The notes under the pieces were generated by a model. The model saw nothing but the letters and a program-made list of their open reading frames with translations. It was not told the origin of the DNA and made no database searches. Of a DNA stretch of 64,000 nt, positions 26,251-40,055 are shown in pieces. The DNA comes from Serilophus lunatus. Lineage: Eukaryota > Chordata > Aves > Passeriformes > Eurylaimidae. Numbering within the stretch: position 1 is the first letter of the stretch; every line of letters starts with the position of its first letter. The DNA lies in assembly GCA_013399895.1 (NCBI GenBank), contig VXBA01001778.1:664096-728095 (forward strand), written 5' to 3'. The translations under genes and the position numbers were made by a program.

Positions 26251-29200
26251 TATATCGACATGAAATATGCAGCAAGGATTTAATTTAGAAATATGTGCAT
26301 AGAAAATATTCTATTTATAAAACACCTTAATCTAATTACCGATCTTTCATACTGCACTTGATACACGGATTAATAAGGAGGGAATGACATATACAAATGA
26401 CTGGAAAAGTTTCTCTGATGCACATTTTTCCTTCTTACTCTGTGTTACCCATGAATTTCAAAGTAGACATGACTTCTTCTGTAATCATTGCACTAGCCGT
26501 AGTTCAACGGCATTTCAATTTCGTATAAACACTGGGGTTTACATTCAAGGAGAACGAATAGTAATAGATCTGATGTGATAACAAAGTTGTGAATAAGCAA
26601 TAATTCAAAGTATGACAGGGTAGTTACAAGAATCAAGGGTACCATTATGTGAAATGTAAAATTTAGACAAAGAAAATAACAGCTTTGAAAACTCCTGTGA
26701 CTTTTGCATCACTGAACCATGTTTATTCCAATTTGTAGCAATTTAAATGCAATTGGATAAAAAGTAATTCATGAACAGGAGCCTGTTTAATAGTTTAGCA
26801 TTTGTGGTAATATCTGAACTCGTAGAGGCTACTATAGTGAATAGCAAATAGTGCAATATGCATGAATGCCATACATAGAATTCACCTACTTACTCTACTT
26901 CAGAGAACTCATGACACTTTTTTAAGGAAAAAGGCAAGCAAGTGATGAAAAGAATACAAGGTAGATACAAAGAGTATAAAGCTGAAGAGTACAAAGATGA
27001 AATAGTAATTACTTTGGTGCTAACAAATTATGATAGATTTACATTGTCTTGTATTAGAATAAGTCACAGCCATGTTCCAAGAAGGGAGATTCTCATCTCT
27101 ATATTTATCATCATAATGCACTGAGATAGACTACAGAAGCTGAGCAGAAAAGTCTGAAGAGAGAACTGAGGGATGGTGAGATTTTGGTTTTCTCTGTTTT
27201 CTCAGCATTTTCTTTGTTCTTCATAACACACAGAAGAAAAGTCAGAAGAAAGGGAAGCAAACAACATTAGAAGGGTGAGATGAAGCCTATTGATGTCTGG
27301 CTTGTAACTCACACTGCAAGTTAGTAGACATCTGAAGCCAGCTATGCGCTTTGAAAAGTTCCTTGTTCATGTGAAGTGATAATTGGACAATACATTAAAA
27401 AAAAACCATACCAGCAAACTACAGAAGAGTAGAAAATGGAGTTTTAAATCAGCATCAAATTTATTTCAGCTTCTCTGCTTGCTAATTTACTGAAATAAAA
27501 GTAGACACAAACATTTGTGTTCAACTGCCAACCCCAAGGTACTCAAAAATACACAACAGAAATATGAAAACATACATTAATTTCAAATTTTGTGTGGAAA
27601 AGGTGAGTTGTGAGAATTTTTTCATGAGACGAATAGAAATGGATCTGAAGGCTTTCAGGAAATTGCATAACCCAAGCCAAGCTAATTTTGAAGTTGTATT
27701 TGCAACAGATAGTAGGGATAGATTTGGATGAACAGGAGAACTGAGAGTGTGTGTATAATTATCAGTGTTGGCTTCAAAAATTAACTACATATCGTAGCTT
27801 GGACGGATTGTAACTATGACTTTTGCTATATTATACTCTTGTAGTTAAAAGAAATACAGAAAGAAGTCCCTACATCTTGAACACTTTTACTTATTGTTTG
27901 CTATCATTTTCATCTTGAATTCCAGCTAAAATTCTTTAACATAAACCAATTACCTTTCTCAAGAAGAGAAAGTATTATGTTTGGAGTATGCAGAAAGGAC
28001 TTTCTAGCAATGCGCAATATAGTAGTAAAAATCGAAGCAAGCAAATGACCCATGCTTTGTCCTCAGATTTTGATCTTACACCAGAAGTGTAAGTGAGTTT
28101 AAATGGTGGGATTTCATTCTACAATCCCACCTTGACAGCTGAATGTGCAGATGGAGCCCTGTGGTAGTCTGTGAAGTGCTGTATCATTTCTTTGATGTAG
28201 CCACATACTGTCAGATTCTTAATCATGTTCTCAGACTCTGATCAAGCCTTCTGTCTTGTACCATTTATGATAACAAACGTGAAGGAAAAATAAAGCCTTC
28301 ACATTAGAAGGCAGGAATAAATGGTTCCTGTTCTAGTCTTGGGAGTTTTAGGAAACAGATCAACTCTTAATTCTCTGAGCAAAATCAAGGCACAATATAA
28401 CTCTCATCCTTAGAGCTGTCAGCTCTCCTCAGCCTGCTTTTCAGCTCTTCGGATTCAGTGTTGTTGATCAGAATCTTTGCTTTCGTCTTGTCAGGGTTTG
28501 TGGTTGTAAATGGAAGTGTGCTCAGCTGAGCAGTCCACCCTCTGGTTAGGTAGCACCTTCAACTCCTCCAGTTTTCTTTTCAGGCTCTGACTGTATTGAT
28601 ACTCTTAAGTGGAAGAAAAATGCTCCCCACATTTTTCTGTCTTTGTTTATTTCTTGAAATATTAGCACAATTTTAGCATGGTAATCCATTAATTAAATAG
28701 GCTTCTAAGACTTGTACTATGATATATAGGCTCTGCTGACATTAAAGTGTACATTCTTCCTATCAGTTCTCTTAATTTTGAAACAGAAGGAAGGAAAGAA
28801 CTCATTTTAGATTCTTCATTTTATAAAGATAGAAGGTGCATGTCAATTAATTGTGGTTGATGCTCATTTCAGTACATTTCCAAATTGGAAACTTTATCTT
28901 CCTGAAGGAATTCCAATAGTGTAAATTGAGTTTAACACCTACTATTTGGAAATTTAACCATGCTTTAATGAGATTTTTGTCTAGATTTGTTTGCAGGATG
29001 TTCTACAATTCTCTAAGCACCTATAAATTTGTTTTCAGGGGGGAGTATTCTGAAGTCTTAAATCCAGCATAGTTACCCGTGGCTCAGTTGACCTATTAAA
29101 AATATCTAAATTTGCATCATTTGCTTTGCTCGGAGAGGTTACTGGTAAATCTAATCTTAGCAAATCCATTACATCACTGATACTGTGATATGTATTCACT

Positions 29201-30439
29201 AAAGGTGGAGACCATCTGTGAATAGTGGAATCAAAACACTTGGATTTTTTAATGAATATAAATGATTCCTTGCCTCCATTTGAATTCAAATTGATGTATC
29301 CATTAATTTTTTATTCCAATATTTAGTTATCTGTTTCATTATGAGTGACCTAAAGTGCCTAACAGCAGGTAAATGCTGTTTGATCACCATCAATATGTGA
29401 ATTTCTGAAGAACCCAAGTGAGAAATGGAAACACTTCTGCCTAAACTCATTCGCTTTACTAAAAGCTTTAGGGAGATATTAAATAATTTTATAAAAGCGT
29501 GAGTCACAATTGTCTTAAATCTTTAAGAAGCATTAACTATTTTTAAGTAAGATTTTCATCAGTACAATTAATTTCTTAGAAAATTAATTTGAACATAATA
29601 TTACAAAAAGTATTGTACAACAATAACAAAGAATGGTTAAAATTGTGTAATTTCAACACTATACAGACTGCATGGATAATAGGAGTTCACTGAGTCATAG
29701 CATCATGAGTAATAAGTAAAAGTGAAATAGAAAATAATCACACTATTTTGCATACGCAGTTCATTAATTTGATTGATTACAAGTATTTTTAAAAGTTCAG
29801 TCATGTTCAATTCAGAGAACTAGAGTGCAAATTTTACTGTCTTAGTGCTTGAACTTGAAAATGTTGTATCACTGTGACTCATAATTTAAATCTAATGTAC
29901 TGAACAACAGTTAGTGATGTTGTATCTGTTATATCTGTTTCTACAGGGAACTTTTAAAAAGAAGTTTGAAATAGCTCAGTGTTGTGGTTTTTTTCTAAGA
30001 ACAGTAAACCTTTTGAGCACAAAGTTCCAGTGTAAATGAAGTACATGTAAGCAGTTGTCCTCATCCTGTCAAGGTTCAAAACACACTGCATCTGCAATAT
30101 TAATCACAAGGCTGCAATATGTTTGCTTTTTTTTTAACAACTCAATAGTTGCTGGGAAGGGAAGACCATCTATATATATCTCTTAATAAATACCTCTTTA
30201 CCTGCCATTCAGCAGCTACCTTCCTCAGTTTTTATATAAAAAGAACAGCTCTGTGTAACAGCAAAATCTTGTGTCCTCCTGGCATCCCTATGACTTAATT
30301 TGAACTCTGCACCCTGAAGTTCAAGTTTCTTTTAGAAAAAACTGACAGAAGATGACCTCTGTGATCACAACTCCAGTTTCTAGAACAGTAGATGATTGTG
30401 TCATGCAATCCCTTTTATACAGCTTGTATAAAGGCTACA

Positions 30440-31425
30440 TTGGTTACTGATGGAAATCAGTAATAAATGGTGTCTCTCAAGGGTCCATATTGGGATAAAA
30501 TGCTATTAAATATCTTCATTAATAACATAGACAGTGGTATTAAGAAAATCTGTGGATGACATCAAGATGAGTGATGCATTTGATTAACTCAAGGGAAGGA
30601 ATGCTATCCCAGGAAGACCTCAAAAGGCTGGAGGAATGGGTTCATGAGAACTTAATGAAGTTCGGCAAGACCAGAGTAAGATTCTGCACCTTTGTCATGA
30701 CAATCCCCAGTATCAGTAGGGGGTGGATGGTGAATGGATTGAAAGTAGCTTTGTGTAGGAGGACTTTGGGATACTGGTGGATGAAAACTTGATTATGAGC
30801 CGGCCATGCGCACTTGCAGACCAGAAAGCCAGCTGTATCCTGGCCAGTATGTCAAGTGAGGCAATTCTGCTGCTTCACGCTGCTCTGGTGAAACCCCACC
30901 TGGAGTAGTGCATCCAGATCTGGGGTCCCCAGTACAAGAAAGATATGAACATATTAGAACAGGTCAAGGGGAGGGCCCACCAAAATGATTAGAGGACTGA
31001 AGCACCTCTCCTGTGAAGACAGGCTGAGATAGTTGTTCAGCCTAGAGAATAGAAGGCTCTTACGAGACCATACTGCAGCCTTTCAATATATAAGAAGAGC
31101 TGATAAGAAATGTGGAGGGAAACTTTTTCAGGAATTGTAGTAACAGGGAACAAGGAGGAATGGCTTTAAACTAAAAGAGCATAGATTTAGAGTGGCTGTA
31201 AGAAAGAAGTTCTTTATTGTGAGAGTGGAGAGGCAGCGGAACAGGTTGCCCAGAGAAGTTGTGGCTGCCCCATTCCTGAAAGTGTTCTAGGCCAGGTTGG
31301 ATGGTTTTGAGCAACCTGATCAAGCAGATGGCATCTCTCTTTTCCCATGGCAGAGAGGTTGGAGCTAGTTAGCATTTAAGGTCCCTGACAACTCAATACA
31401 TTTTATAATTTTGTAGTTAATTCTT
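30440..31425 (+). mobile_element. CR1 LINE fragment, 3' part, sense
   Basis: A decayed 5'-truncated CR1 about 1 kb long. It includes the GGTGTCTCTCAAGGGTCCATATTGGG region near 30,470, remains of the RT C-terminal part (open frame 30,571-30,792), GTGAAACCCCACCTGGAGTA at 30,889, GTTCAGCCTAGAGAATAGAAG at 31,034 and the TTGCCCAGAGAAGTTGTGGC 3' segment at 31,246. Its tail degenerates near ATTTTATAATTTTGTAG. It is more diverged from the usual CR1 pattern than the copies at 9880 and 44,223, suggesting an older insertion. Confidence 0.88.
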
Positions 31426-31480
31426 TCTAATATCATACAGTGATTATTTATGTATATTTATAAAACATGGAAGAGTAGGA

Positions 31481-31548
<68 letters not shown>
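31481..31548. repeat. (ATT)n trinucleotide microsatellite
   Basis: About 22 perfect ATT units, directly downstream of the CR1 copy ending near 31,425. Likely polymorphic. Confidence 0.97.
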
Positions 31549-31549
<1 letters not shown>

Positions 31550-34500
31550 ATAGCTGCTTACATACATAACTGATTAATTTTAACACTTATAGCACTATAG
31601 GCAGCACTTTAGGCACCTCAGCATCACAACTGGAATTTGGAGATAAAATAAGTGAAAAATCAGTAATGATGGAATCACATTGTCAGAGTTTTTTTTCTGA
31701 CTTTTAAAGAAATTATATGACATTGAAACCCTTTTGAATAATGTCCTCAGTGCGGATATATTCCATCATTTCATGGATGTGTGCACTTGTCATGGTGCGA
31801 GGTGGTTTATCTAACAGCGCATCAGAAAAAATAAGGTTTTGGGGTTTTTTTTGAGACAGATTTGGGTTTTTAAAAATAGTCTTACAGTACAGTTTTTGGA
31901 ATAAAAGTTCCAGTGTCACACCAGAGGGTCTGGATATCTGATACATCTGCTAAAATACTTGACATCTATCTAAGTCACATCTGCTAAAATATGGAATTAT
32001 TTTTATTCATTGTGAAATGCAAGTAATCCGCCACAATTATGCTAATCACTGCCCTGAAAACAAACTGATACAGCTGTTGAGTGACTAGGGAAGATGATGG
32101 CATATTTCTTTCTTTTTTCAAAAGAAAAAATAAAATGCTTTTGCCAGTAGGAAGACAAACTGCTTGTAGCAATTACTTAGAACTTAAAATCACTATTTGA
32201 TTCTGAAGGTAAATGTGTTTGTTTGTATATGTGAATATAAAATACATTTGGCTTTAATTGCATGACAATTTAGACTCAGATAGCTGCTATTATACAATAT
32301 TTTTTTAGAGTGTTGTTTATTTATTATGGACATATATGTGTATATATATATATATATATGTATGCAGTGTTTTTCTATTGAATCTTAAAAAGAGAAGCTG
32401 AAAGTATCTAAAACACTCTTTCTACCAGGTTCGTTATCAAAACACCCCGTTTTTTCTTTCATATATACTACTTTGCATTCCATTTTTCTTTCCCAAGGAA
32501 AAAAACAGAGAAAGGGAACAAACACAAATATAGTAATATTGTAATCCACAACTTGAAAAAAAAATCAGAATTATTTGAGAATAGGTGAAACTACTCAGAT
32601 TAAGTAAAATCACATTCTGTCAGTTTTCAGGCATTATAGGCTCTACTTTTGAAGAGCTATTAACTAGTACTGTTCTCTTTTTCACCTGGTTGCAGATGTA
32701 TTGATAGTGATGGATATTTGCCCATCTGTGCTCACAGCGTGAACATGGATTTAAAGCTTACACCACTATTCACAGACTGTTAGAAAACCCAGCTTAAGAT
32801 TTTATATATCAATATGACTTCAGGAAATAACTGACAAAATTTGATGCTTGGTTATAATATTAAAAAGTTGTGGGTTTTGTTGGTATAAAAAATTAATAAT
32901 CTGCAGCCAAATATCTATTACAATTTTAATTTGTCTCTCTGTGGTGGAAACCCCCCTATTTTATCTGGATCTAATTCACACATTTAATTCTACTGTAATT
33001 TGAAGTCAGTGGAGTTAATTGTACTGAAAAACTGTGTTGCTTCTAACATTTGCTGCTTTTTGCTGTGTTTTAAAGGTACGTAGGTGATATTTTCTATGCT
33101 GTGTTATATCACTCTGACTTATGGATAGACATAAGTCATGAATTTGATTCATAAAGATGAGTTGCAAATCCTTGAAAATTAGCTATGAATAATGAGTGAT
33201 CTAACTGGTACACTGAGTTGCAGTCTATCGTTACTTAAATAATGTCACTAAAATAGGAGTCTACACTAAAAGATACATATTTCAACTGCTTGTAGACAGC
33301 CTTTGAGATTAATATAATTTTCATGTAAAGTTATAGTTCAAGATTCCTTGCAAGGAGCATAACTTTGTATTAATTACGAAATATTACTGAAGTGTTTCAG
33401 GAATTGAAATTCTTCTTCATTGAGGCTATTTCTAATTTAATAATACTTTCAGTCTGAAATACACAAAGCTTTATGTAAAGTTTTAAAAGCTCTCTTTCCA
33501 TTTGTCATGCATCTTTCTAAAAAAGATACACATAGAATAACAACTATAGAACAACTATAGAATAGCAAGTATAAAAAGCAAGAAAATGATGGGAAGACCC
33601 CCAGATGTAACACATTGGCAGATAAATGAAGTACACCTGCTTTGTAGTGAATGGTATAACAGAAAATAATCACTACAGCTCATTTCCAATTCAAGTTATC
33701 AGTTACTTCCACAGTGCAACACAAAACTTAAACTGGCACTGTATTTACAGATTACTAATTTAAGGAATAAAAGAGTTTTTTTCTAAAGCAAAAGTTATCT
33801 CCATGCCCAGGTTTGCTTTTCTGAAGTTGATTTCTATGCAAAATCATGTAATAGCATTCCTGTCCTTTTATACTGGGATGTTTTTTGCAAGGTGGGTACA
33901 TGCACATTGCCAAAATTCTTTGGGGAGATTATGTTATTTGAAATTCATGTTACTCTGATCGAAATACTTGGTTTCTCTTGATTTTAGACCGTTTTAAAAA
34001 AATCCCCAAAGCTCTAAGTCAGATCTATTAGAATAATTATTAAAATTTGGAAACCTCTAAATCAAACTTCTAAAGAAAGTTTTCACAAAAGTTTTTACAC
34101 AAAACAAACTGATTATTAGCTTTAATTTAGTTACAATTCACTTTTCTAAAGATTTTTCAAATGCTGTATTTCTATGTTATTTTGCTTTGAAATGCAAACT
34201 ATTCTTAGCAAATGATACTTTTTTATTTTTCATTTGAATGGTAGTTAGTTGGTTTGTTTCAATGCCACTTTTTTATAAGAAGTGCCTGATACTGAATTCT
34301 TGTGAGAAGATAAACATATATTCAGCAAATTGATTGGAAGGCTGTTGTTTATTGGTGAAAATATTCAAATGAATATTGTTTCTAGTGTTTATGATATGCT
34401 AATCATGACTGAGAAATGCTATTTGTTGCATACGTACTAATCTTTACACTATATTTACTTTTAAAGAAAACAGTAGTTTATCTGGTAGTATTAGTAGTAT

Positions 34501-34659
34501 TATCTAGTAGTTTATGTGCAGTGTTAAGTTTTGGGGTTTTTTTATTTGTCTGTACATCGGGAGCCACTTTTTTTACTGGCACAGGATTTTCAGAGAGGTT
34601 TTAGAGTCTCCATTATAAGAGATACTCAGAAATTGGATATGGTTCTAAACAACTAGTTG
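31549..34659. other. Noncoding AT-rich stretch
   Basis: Nothing beyond a (TA)n run at 32,340-32,359 and short chance open frames. Confidence 0.6.
32340..32359. repeat. (TA)n microsatellite
   Basis: Uninterrupted TA run of about 10 units within a wider ATATGT-rich stretch. Confidence 0.9.
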
Positions 34660-34742
34660 TGGGTGTCCTTTCTTGAGCAAAGGGGTTGGACCAGATGACT
34701 TCCAGAGGTCCATCCCAACCCCAAGCAGTCTATGGTCCTGTT
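34660..34742 (+). mobile_element. Short CR1 LINE 3' fragment, sense
   Basis: GGGGTTGGACCAGATGACTT, CCAGAGGTCCATCCCAACCC and the following TCTATGGTCCTG match the final part of a CR1 element. Only about 80 bases survive. Confidence 0.85.
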
Positions 34743-37700
34743 ATCTTAATTTAAGAGGAACTCAGTTTTTCTTCCCATGTATTTAAAATAGCAGAACGAC
34801 CTTTTCAATTTCATTGCATAGAAGTATCAAAAAGGAGAGGGAAAAAACCAGTTATATTATAAGTTTATGTAATAATGGTCAGTCACTTGAATAGTTAGGT
34901 GATAAATAATTTGAGACTTTGTATTCTTGTTGTTAGTACAGTTCTGGATAAAGGAAGATGGTTAAAAAAATATGCTTTATTTGACCAAATGAAATAGAAT
35001 TTGGTATTTTAAAGGCTACTGAAATAGTTTTTATTTTATATTTTTTAGTATTAGTAAAGTGCAACTCATTGAGTGGAATGGTGTGAGGCTACAATACAAA
35101 GTTCAAACAATAGCAGAACTAGAGTCTATTTTCATTAGAAGCCATCAAAACAAAAAAGTGTAAACAGTGGGGTAGTAAGCTACATAAGGGCACAAGAAAT
35201 TCAGCATAAACGGTATATTAATTTGAGAGTAGAATTAATTTAAGAAGATGTATCTGAAAGGCAAAACTTTTATGATAGTGCAGAAACTAAACAATCTGAG
35301 TTTATTAATTTACAAAGCAGGTGTATTCAATAGATGAGCCCGATAAAGAAAATGGATGTATTAGAATTTCCACTACAAAAGTTGAAGCTTGGACAGAGCA
35401 GTTACAGCAATTACACTCTCTTGGCAGCTTCATTGTCTTTTGGAGTGTGGATTTTCAGTGCTTTTAAATATTAGATTAATATCAGTGCAACTGTGTTCTA
35501 AGCTTGTTAATTTTGAATATTACCACAATATGTTTTGAGTTAACTTTAAAAAAGGGAGTTAAACAGTTACAAGGACTTTTGCATAATTATGGTGTTCTGG
35601 ACTGAAATGTTGGGTTTTTTTTAAATGACTTTTAATTAAAAACAAATTTGACCTCATTTGATACAGAGGTTTTTTCCTGTGAAAAATTCTCTCATGAAGA
35701 ATTGAATTTAAATCCTTAGCTGAACAATTTTTCCTATGGTGGTTTATGGTTTATCATTTGAAATTTATCAAGAAAATCAAAAAAATTAAATAACTCAGAG
35801 TTTCCAGTAACGAACTTTTTTTTTTTGTTTGAAATATGAAATATGTATATTGATATTGCCAGAATATGGGAACAATATTTACAGTTTTTATTATTAACAG
35901 TTTAGATCTCATGTCCAGAAACACATGAATACCAGAAATTCTTGCTGGTGCAAGAATTTAGGAATGCTAAGTGTTTCAAATATACTGAAATTCAAGGACA
36001 GAGAAATAATGAAGTCCTGGCTGCTTATCTCCAGTGCCTATGGGAAACAATATTAAATTTCAAAAAGAAGTTATTAGCAACTTGCAATGGTGATAGCTCT
36101 ATGACCCTTTTGAGGAGCAGACTTCAAGGAGAGCAGTTGCAGTTTAAATAATTGTTTAAATAAAAGCAAAAAGTATATTTTATTTGCTTGTTCTAAGAAT
36201 CAGTAAGAATACTACTGAAGAAACATAACGTGCACTTTCCCACCACTTAAAAATTTATATACAGCTGCAAGCAAGACCTTTAGATGATGGATCTTTTTCT
36301 CTCATGCCAAAGAAGGCATTGTGGAAGGAATTATTTTGAAGAATAAAAGTGTAAGTCAGATCACACAGGAATTACTGACATATCTCCAATATGAGGTAGA
36401 ATAATCTTCTTCTTTGTCAAAGGGATTTAATTGTCTGCCCTGACCTCCATCTGTTCCATTAATTGACTGCATTAGTTTGTGGTATATATTTTTGGTTGGT
36501 ATTATGTTTTATTAGTGAGATTTCTTAAGATGATATAATAGAAGCACACAGGAAGCTGTAAATCTTGCCATGTGACAAGGTATATTTTTTCTCAATCCTG
36601 ACCTAAATCGGTTGACGGAAGGCAGGAAAAAAATAGATCAGTCCTTCCTAGTCAACCTGGCAGCTGCATATTGTCTTTTATTGGTTTCTTTTTCTGCAAT
36701 ATCATCCCATATGGATATGATGCAAGAAAAAAAGGAAAAAACCCAAACAAATAAATAAAATGAGAAATCCTTTACAAAATAAGTGAACTTTTCTTACAAG
36801 ATAAAAATCAATTTTTCATTGATTGAATTGATGCACATATAACTTTTCCTCTATATCTTTTTTATATGTTTTTATATATATATATGTATGTATAAAGACA
36901 AAGGGAAGCTAAAAACAAATGACTGGGGAGAAGAAAAGAGTCACAGGAAAGAATCACGATTGGAGAAAAGAACAGGCTAGTGGTGTTCAGTCTGTGAGAA
37001 ATATTTGAGAATTAGAAAGGGACTGTGAAGACTATGTGCAAAAGAGGAAAAGTATGGAAGATACTTTTATAAGAGGTCAAGTTTTCAAGCAGCAGAAAAC
37101 AAGAATAAAAGTGGTATTGAAAAGACACTGAGGAATAAAGTTTTCTCATGGAATTATATTATTAAAAACTATTTCTCCTCATATTAGAAAGCACCTGTAG
37201 TTTTGCGTTTCTGTGAAAACAGAAATAATATAATAATAATATTGCATGAGTCTTTTTAGAAAGTCATTCTTAAATGTTACTCATTTCATCCAAAAAGTCC
37301 AAAAATGGGAAACACATTTTTTGTAGATAAATAAACCTAATATTTCTAACATAATAATTTTTTTTTCCACAGACTCATCAGTTCCGTGTTAGTAGAGGCT
37401 AGTATTAGGTGAAGGTGGCGAAAATGGATAAACTTGTTCACTGAGATGATTTTACATCAAGGAAGGTCTCATGCAGCAGTTTTCAAAATAACATAGAGAT
37501 GACTGTGGGAATAGCAATAGTAAATAATTAATTAAAAAAAGGAGCATAAAATGAATTACATAATAGGCAAGAAAACACCTGAAGTTCAGTCTAAACTCTA
37601 TATACTAAATTTCTTACCACTGAATTCTGCATCATCTTTGATAAACTATTAGCAGGACTAATGAAAGAACAGACAAAAATGGTTAAGAAACTCATAACAG

Positions 37701-39562
37701 AATCAACTCTGATTTTAGTAATGAGGACTTGGTTCATGTATGAAACAAATGAGTTACAAGTTTCTTAAGTTTGTAGTTATGAGATAATTCTGTATATATT
37801 AATAAAGGTGAAAGGAAGAATAATCTTGCTACCGCTCGGTTTGGACAGTTAGCTGTCGAATCTAGGCTAACGACTGAGGCTCTTTAAACATAATCTGCAG
37901 GATGTTTTCATACTTGTTGACTTCAGCTAATATTTAATGACAAACACCTGTGTTACAGTGGGAAGAATTGCTGCCTGAAGTGTATGTTTCTGGTATAAGT
38001 AGAATATCTGACTTTTTCATAAACGGTCAGTGAGGTGAATATGAGCTTTACTGCTTTTTCCAAGGTAGAGAAGGTACCTCTTCATGGTTCTAGGCAAAGA
38101 TGAAAACTTTCCATTAATAGAAGTGGAAGGATGAGCAGCACTAGAAATGACAACTTCTAAGTTTGTCCAAGTTCTACTCAGATACAGCTCTAGACATCAC
38201 AAAGCTAATACAATATATTATTTTAGATTTCTGAAAATCTTTTGATGCAAGAAAATAAAATTAACTAAATGTGAGATGGCTTTGAAGTTCTGCGTGTAAT
38301 AGAGTGGTAGAGGCTGTCAGGCAGATAATTTTGAGAAATTTAATTTTATCTAAGAGAAAAGCCTTCACTTATTATTATGAGATTTCTCTTGAAATACCTA
38401 AAAGATCATGAAAGATGGTCGGATTATTATCTTTGGGCAGTTGGGGTTGGAAATGGAGGATCTTTTTAACTGAATAGAAAACTACCTACAAAACATTTGA
38501 TTTCTTTTCCGAGCCTAGCTTTTCCGCTTTTCCTGACGCATGTTGTGGCAACAATAGATAAAGTTGAAAAAAATAGTGATTTAAAAAAACAACACAAAAC
38601 TCAAGTAATTGGCATCCAGACATGTATTTTCATCTTGCAAATGTATGGAATTTTTCGTAGTAGCGTATCCTCTTGCTAGTTTCTGTAACAATTTTAGAAT
38701 TTGCATTTCCAAGATAATGGAATTCAGAAGTCTGTTTCTTAGGTTTCCACATATTATTGTTGGATTCTGCTTAATATTTACCCAGCTTTTATTGCTGTTT
38801 TGCAAATAAATCTCACTTTTTCTGTTGTTGTGTACATTGTCTTAATTACGAGTTTGTCAATAACTTTGATGTGAGATGACAGACATATTTCATTAATTTT
38901 CTGGGGGGAAATAACCATTATTCTTTCTTCTTGCTTTCCATATTAAAGTAAAAAAATTACATTACATAAAAATAGGTACAGTCAAACTTAGAGTTCAGGC
39001 ATCCATCAGTGGGGAGGATGTCTGGTTCTGCCCATGAGGTTATGTTTCTTAGTAAATAAAATAGTCCAGGTTCTGTTCTCTGCTACATAGCAGAACAGAG
39101 TTTGCATCTCTATAGTGCAAAAGAAAGAAAACCGTCTGTGGAGGTCTGTCCTGTCTTGTTCCCTGTTTTTGCATGTGCATTGGCTGGGAGGTAAGCGTAT
39201 TGTGGCAGGACAGTACTGGAGTCCATGCCCTGGCCTTATTTAGTTCACTGTTTAGACCTAAATTCCAGTGCTTACTGCACTGTCCTGAAAACTGACTGAG
39301 ATCTGGATCCATAATGAGACTTCTGCATGATAATATTATGCTAGCTTTTAGAGGTCCACAGGATATAATTCAGAGGTCCCAGTACTTATGCCAACTAGAA
39401 AGTTAAGAATTTTACTTTTCATTGTAAATTCAGCATAAACAGGGGAGGAAGCAGAGCATATGCCACAGACTCTCATCGAGCCAGGTTTTTAAGCTGTGTT
39501 TTCTGGGGAGAAAGGAAGACAGGCAGTATAGGAATGGTTGCCTCATTACTGTCACCTGAGGT
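34743..39562. other. Noncoding AT-rich stretch
   Basis: No gene, RNA gene or recognisable transposon. Low-complexity TA-rich sequence lies at about 36,860-36,895. Open frames are at or near 60-75 codons and overlap on both strands, as expected by chance. Confidence 0.6.
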
Positions 39563-40055
39563 CATAGAATCGTTTAGGTTGGAAAGGACGTCTTAAGGTC
39601 ATCAAGTCCAACTGCTAATCCAGCGCTGCCAAGTCCATCACTGAACCCTGTCCCAAAGTGCTCCATCCACATGTCTTTTAAATACATCCAGAGATGGGGA
39701 CTTCACCACTTCTCTGGGCTGCATGTTCCAGTGCTTGACAACCCTTTTGGTGGAAATTTTTTTCTAATATCCAATCTAAACTTGCCCTGGTGCAGCTTGA
39801 GGTCACTTCCACTTCTCCTATCACTTGTTATTTGGAAGAAGAGACTGACCCCACCCTCTCTAGAACTTCCTTTCAGGTAGTTGTAGAGGGCAGTACAGAC
39901 ACCACCCTAACACACCCCCCACCACCCCCCCTCCCCCAAGCTTCCTTACNCCCCCCCCCCCCCCCTCCCCCAAGCTTCCTTACCTCCAGGGAAAATGACC
40001 CCAGGTCCTTCAGCTGCTCTTCATAAGACTTGTGCTCCAGCCCTTTTTCCAGCTT
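39563..40055 (-). mobile_element. CR1 LINE 3' fragment, antisense, interrupted by a C-rich tract
   Basis: It starts with the complement of the CR1 tail (TCATAGAATCGTTTAGGTTG, GAAAGGACGTCTTAAGGTCA) and runs through CATCCAGAGATGGGGACTTC, TTTTTTTCTAATATCCAATC and TTCAGGTAGTTGTAGAGGGC. A C-rich stretch with one unresolved base (N at 39,950) sits at about 39,905-39,983. CR1 similarity then resumes (CAGGTCCTTCAGCTGCTCTT, AGACTTGTGCTCCAGCCCTT). Confidence 0.93.
39905..39983. repeat. C-rich tract with a 34-bp-period duplication and an N
   Basis: CTCCCCCAAGCTTCCTTAC occurs at 39,931-39,949 and again at 39,965-39,983, separated by an N and a C homopolymer. This is either a real duplication with a C-run expansion or an assembly error across a hard-to-sequence homopolymer. 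Confidence 0.8.

Larger units (their letters stand above)
23941..30439. other. Noncoding AT-rich stretch
   Basis: This stretch contains a 37/38-bp tandem duplication at 24,311-24,385, imperfect TA/CA-rich sequence at about 26,165-26,250 and a possible antisense coding relic at 28,390-28,620 (see findings). All open frames are short with no recognisable domain. No gene seen. Confidence 0.6.
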
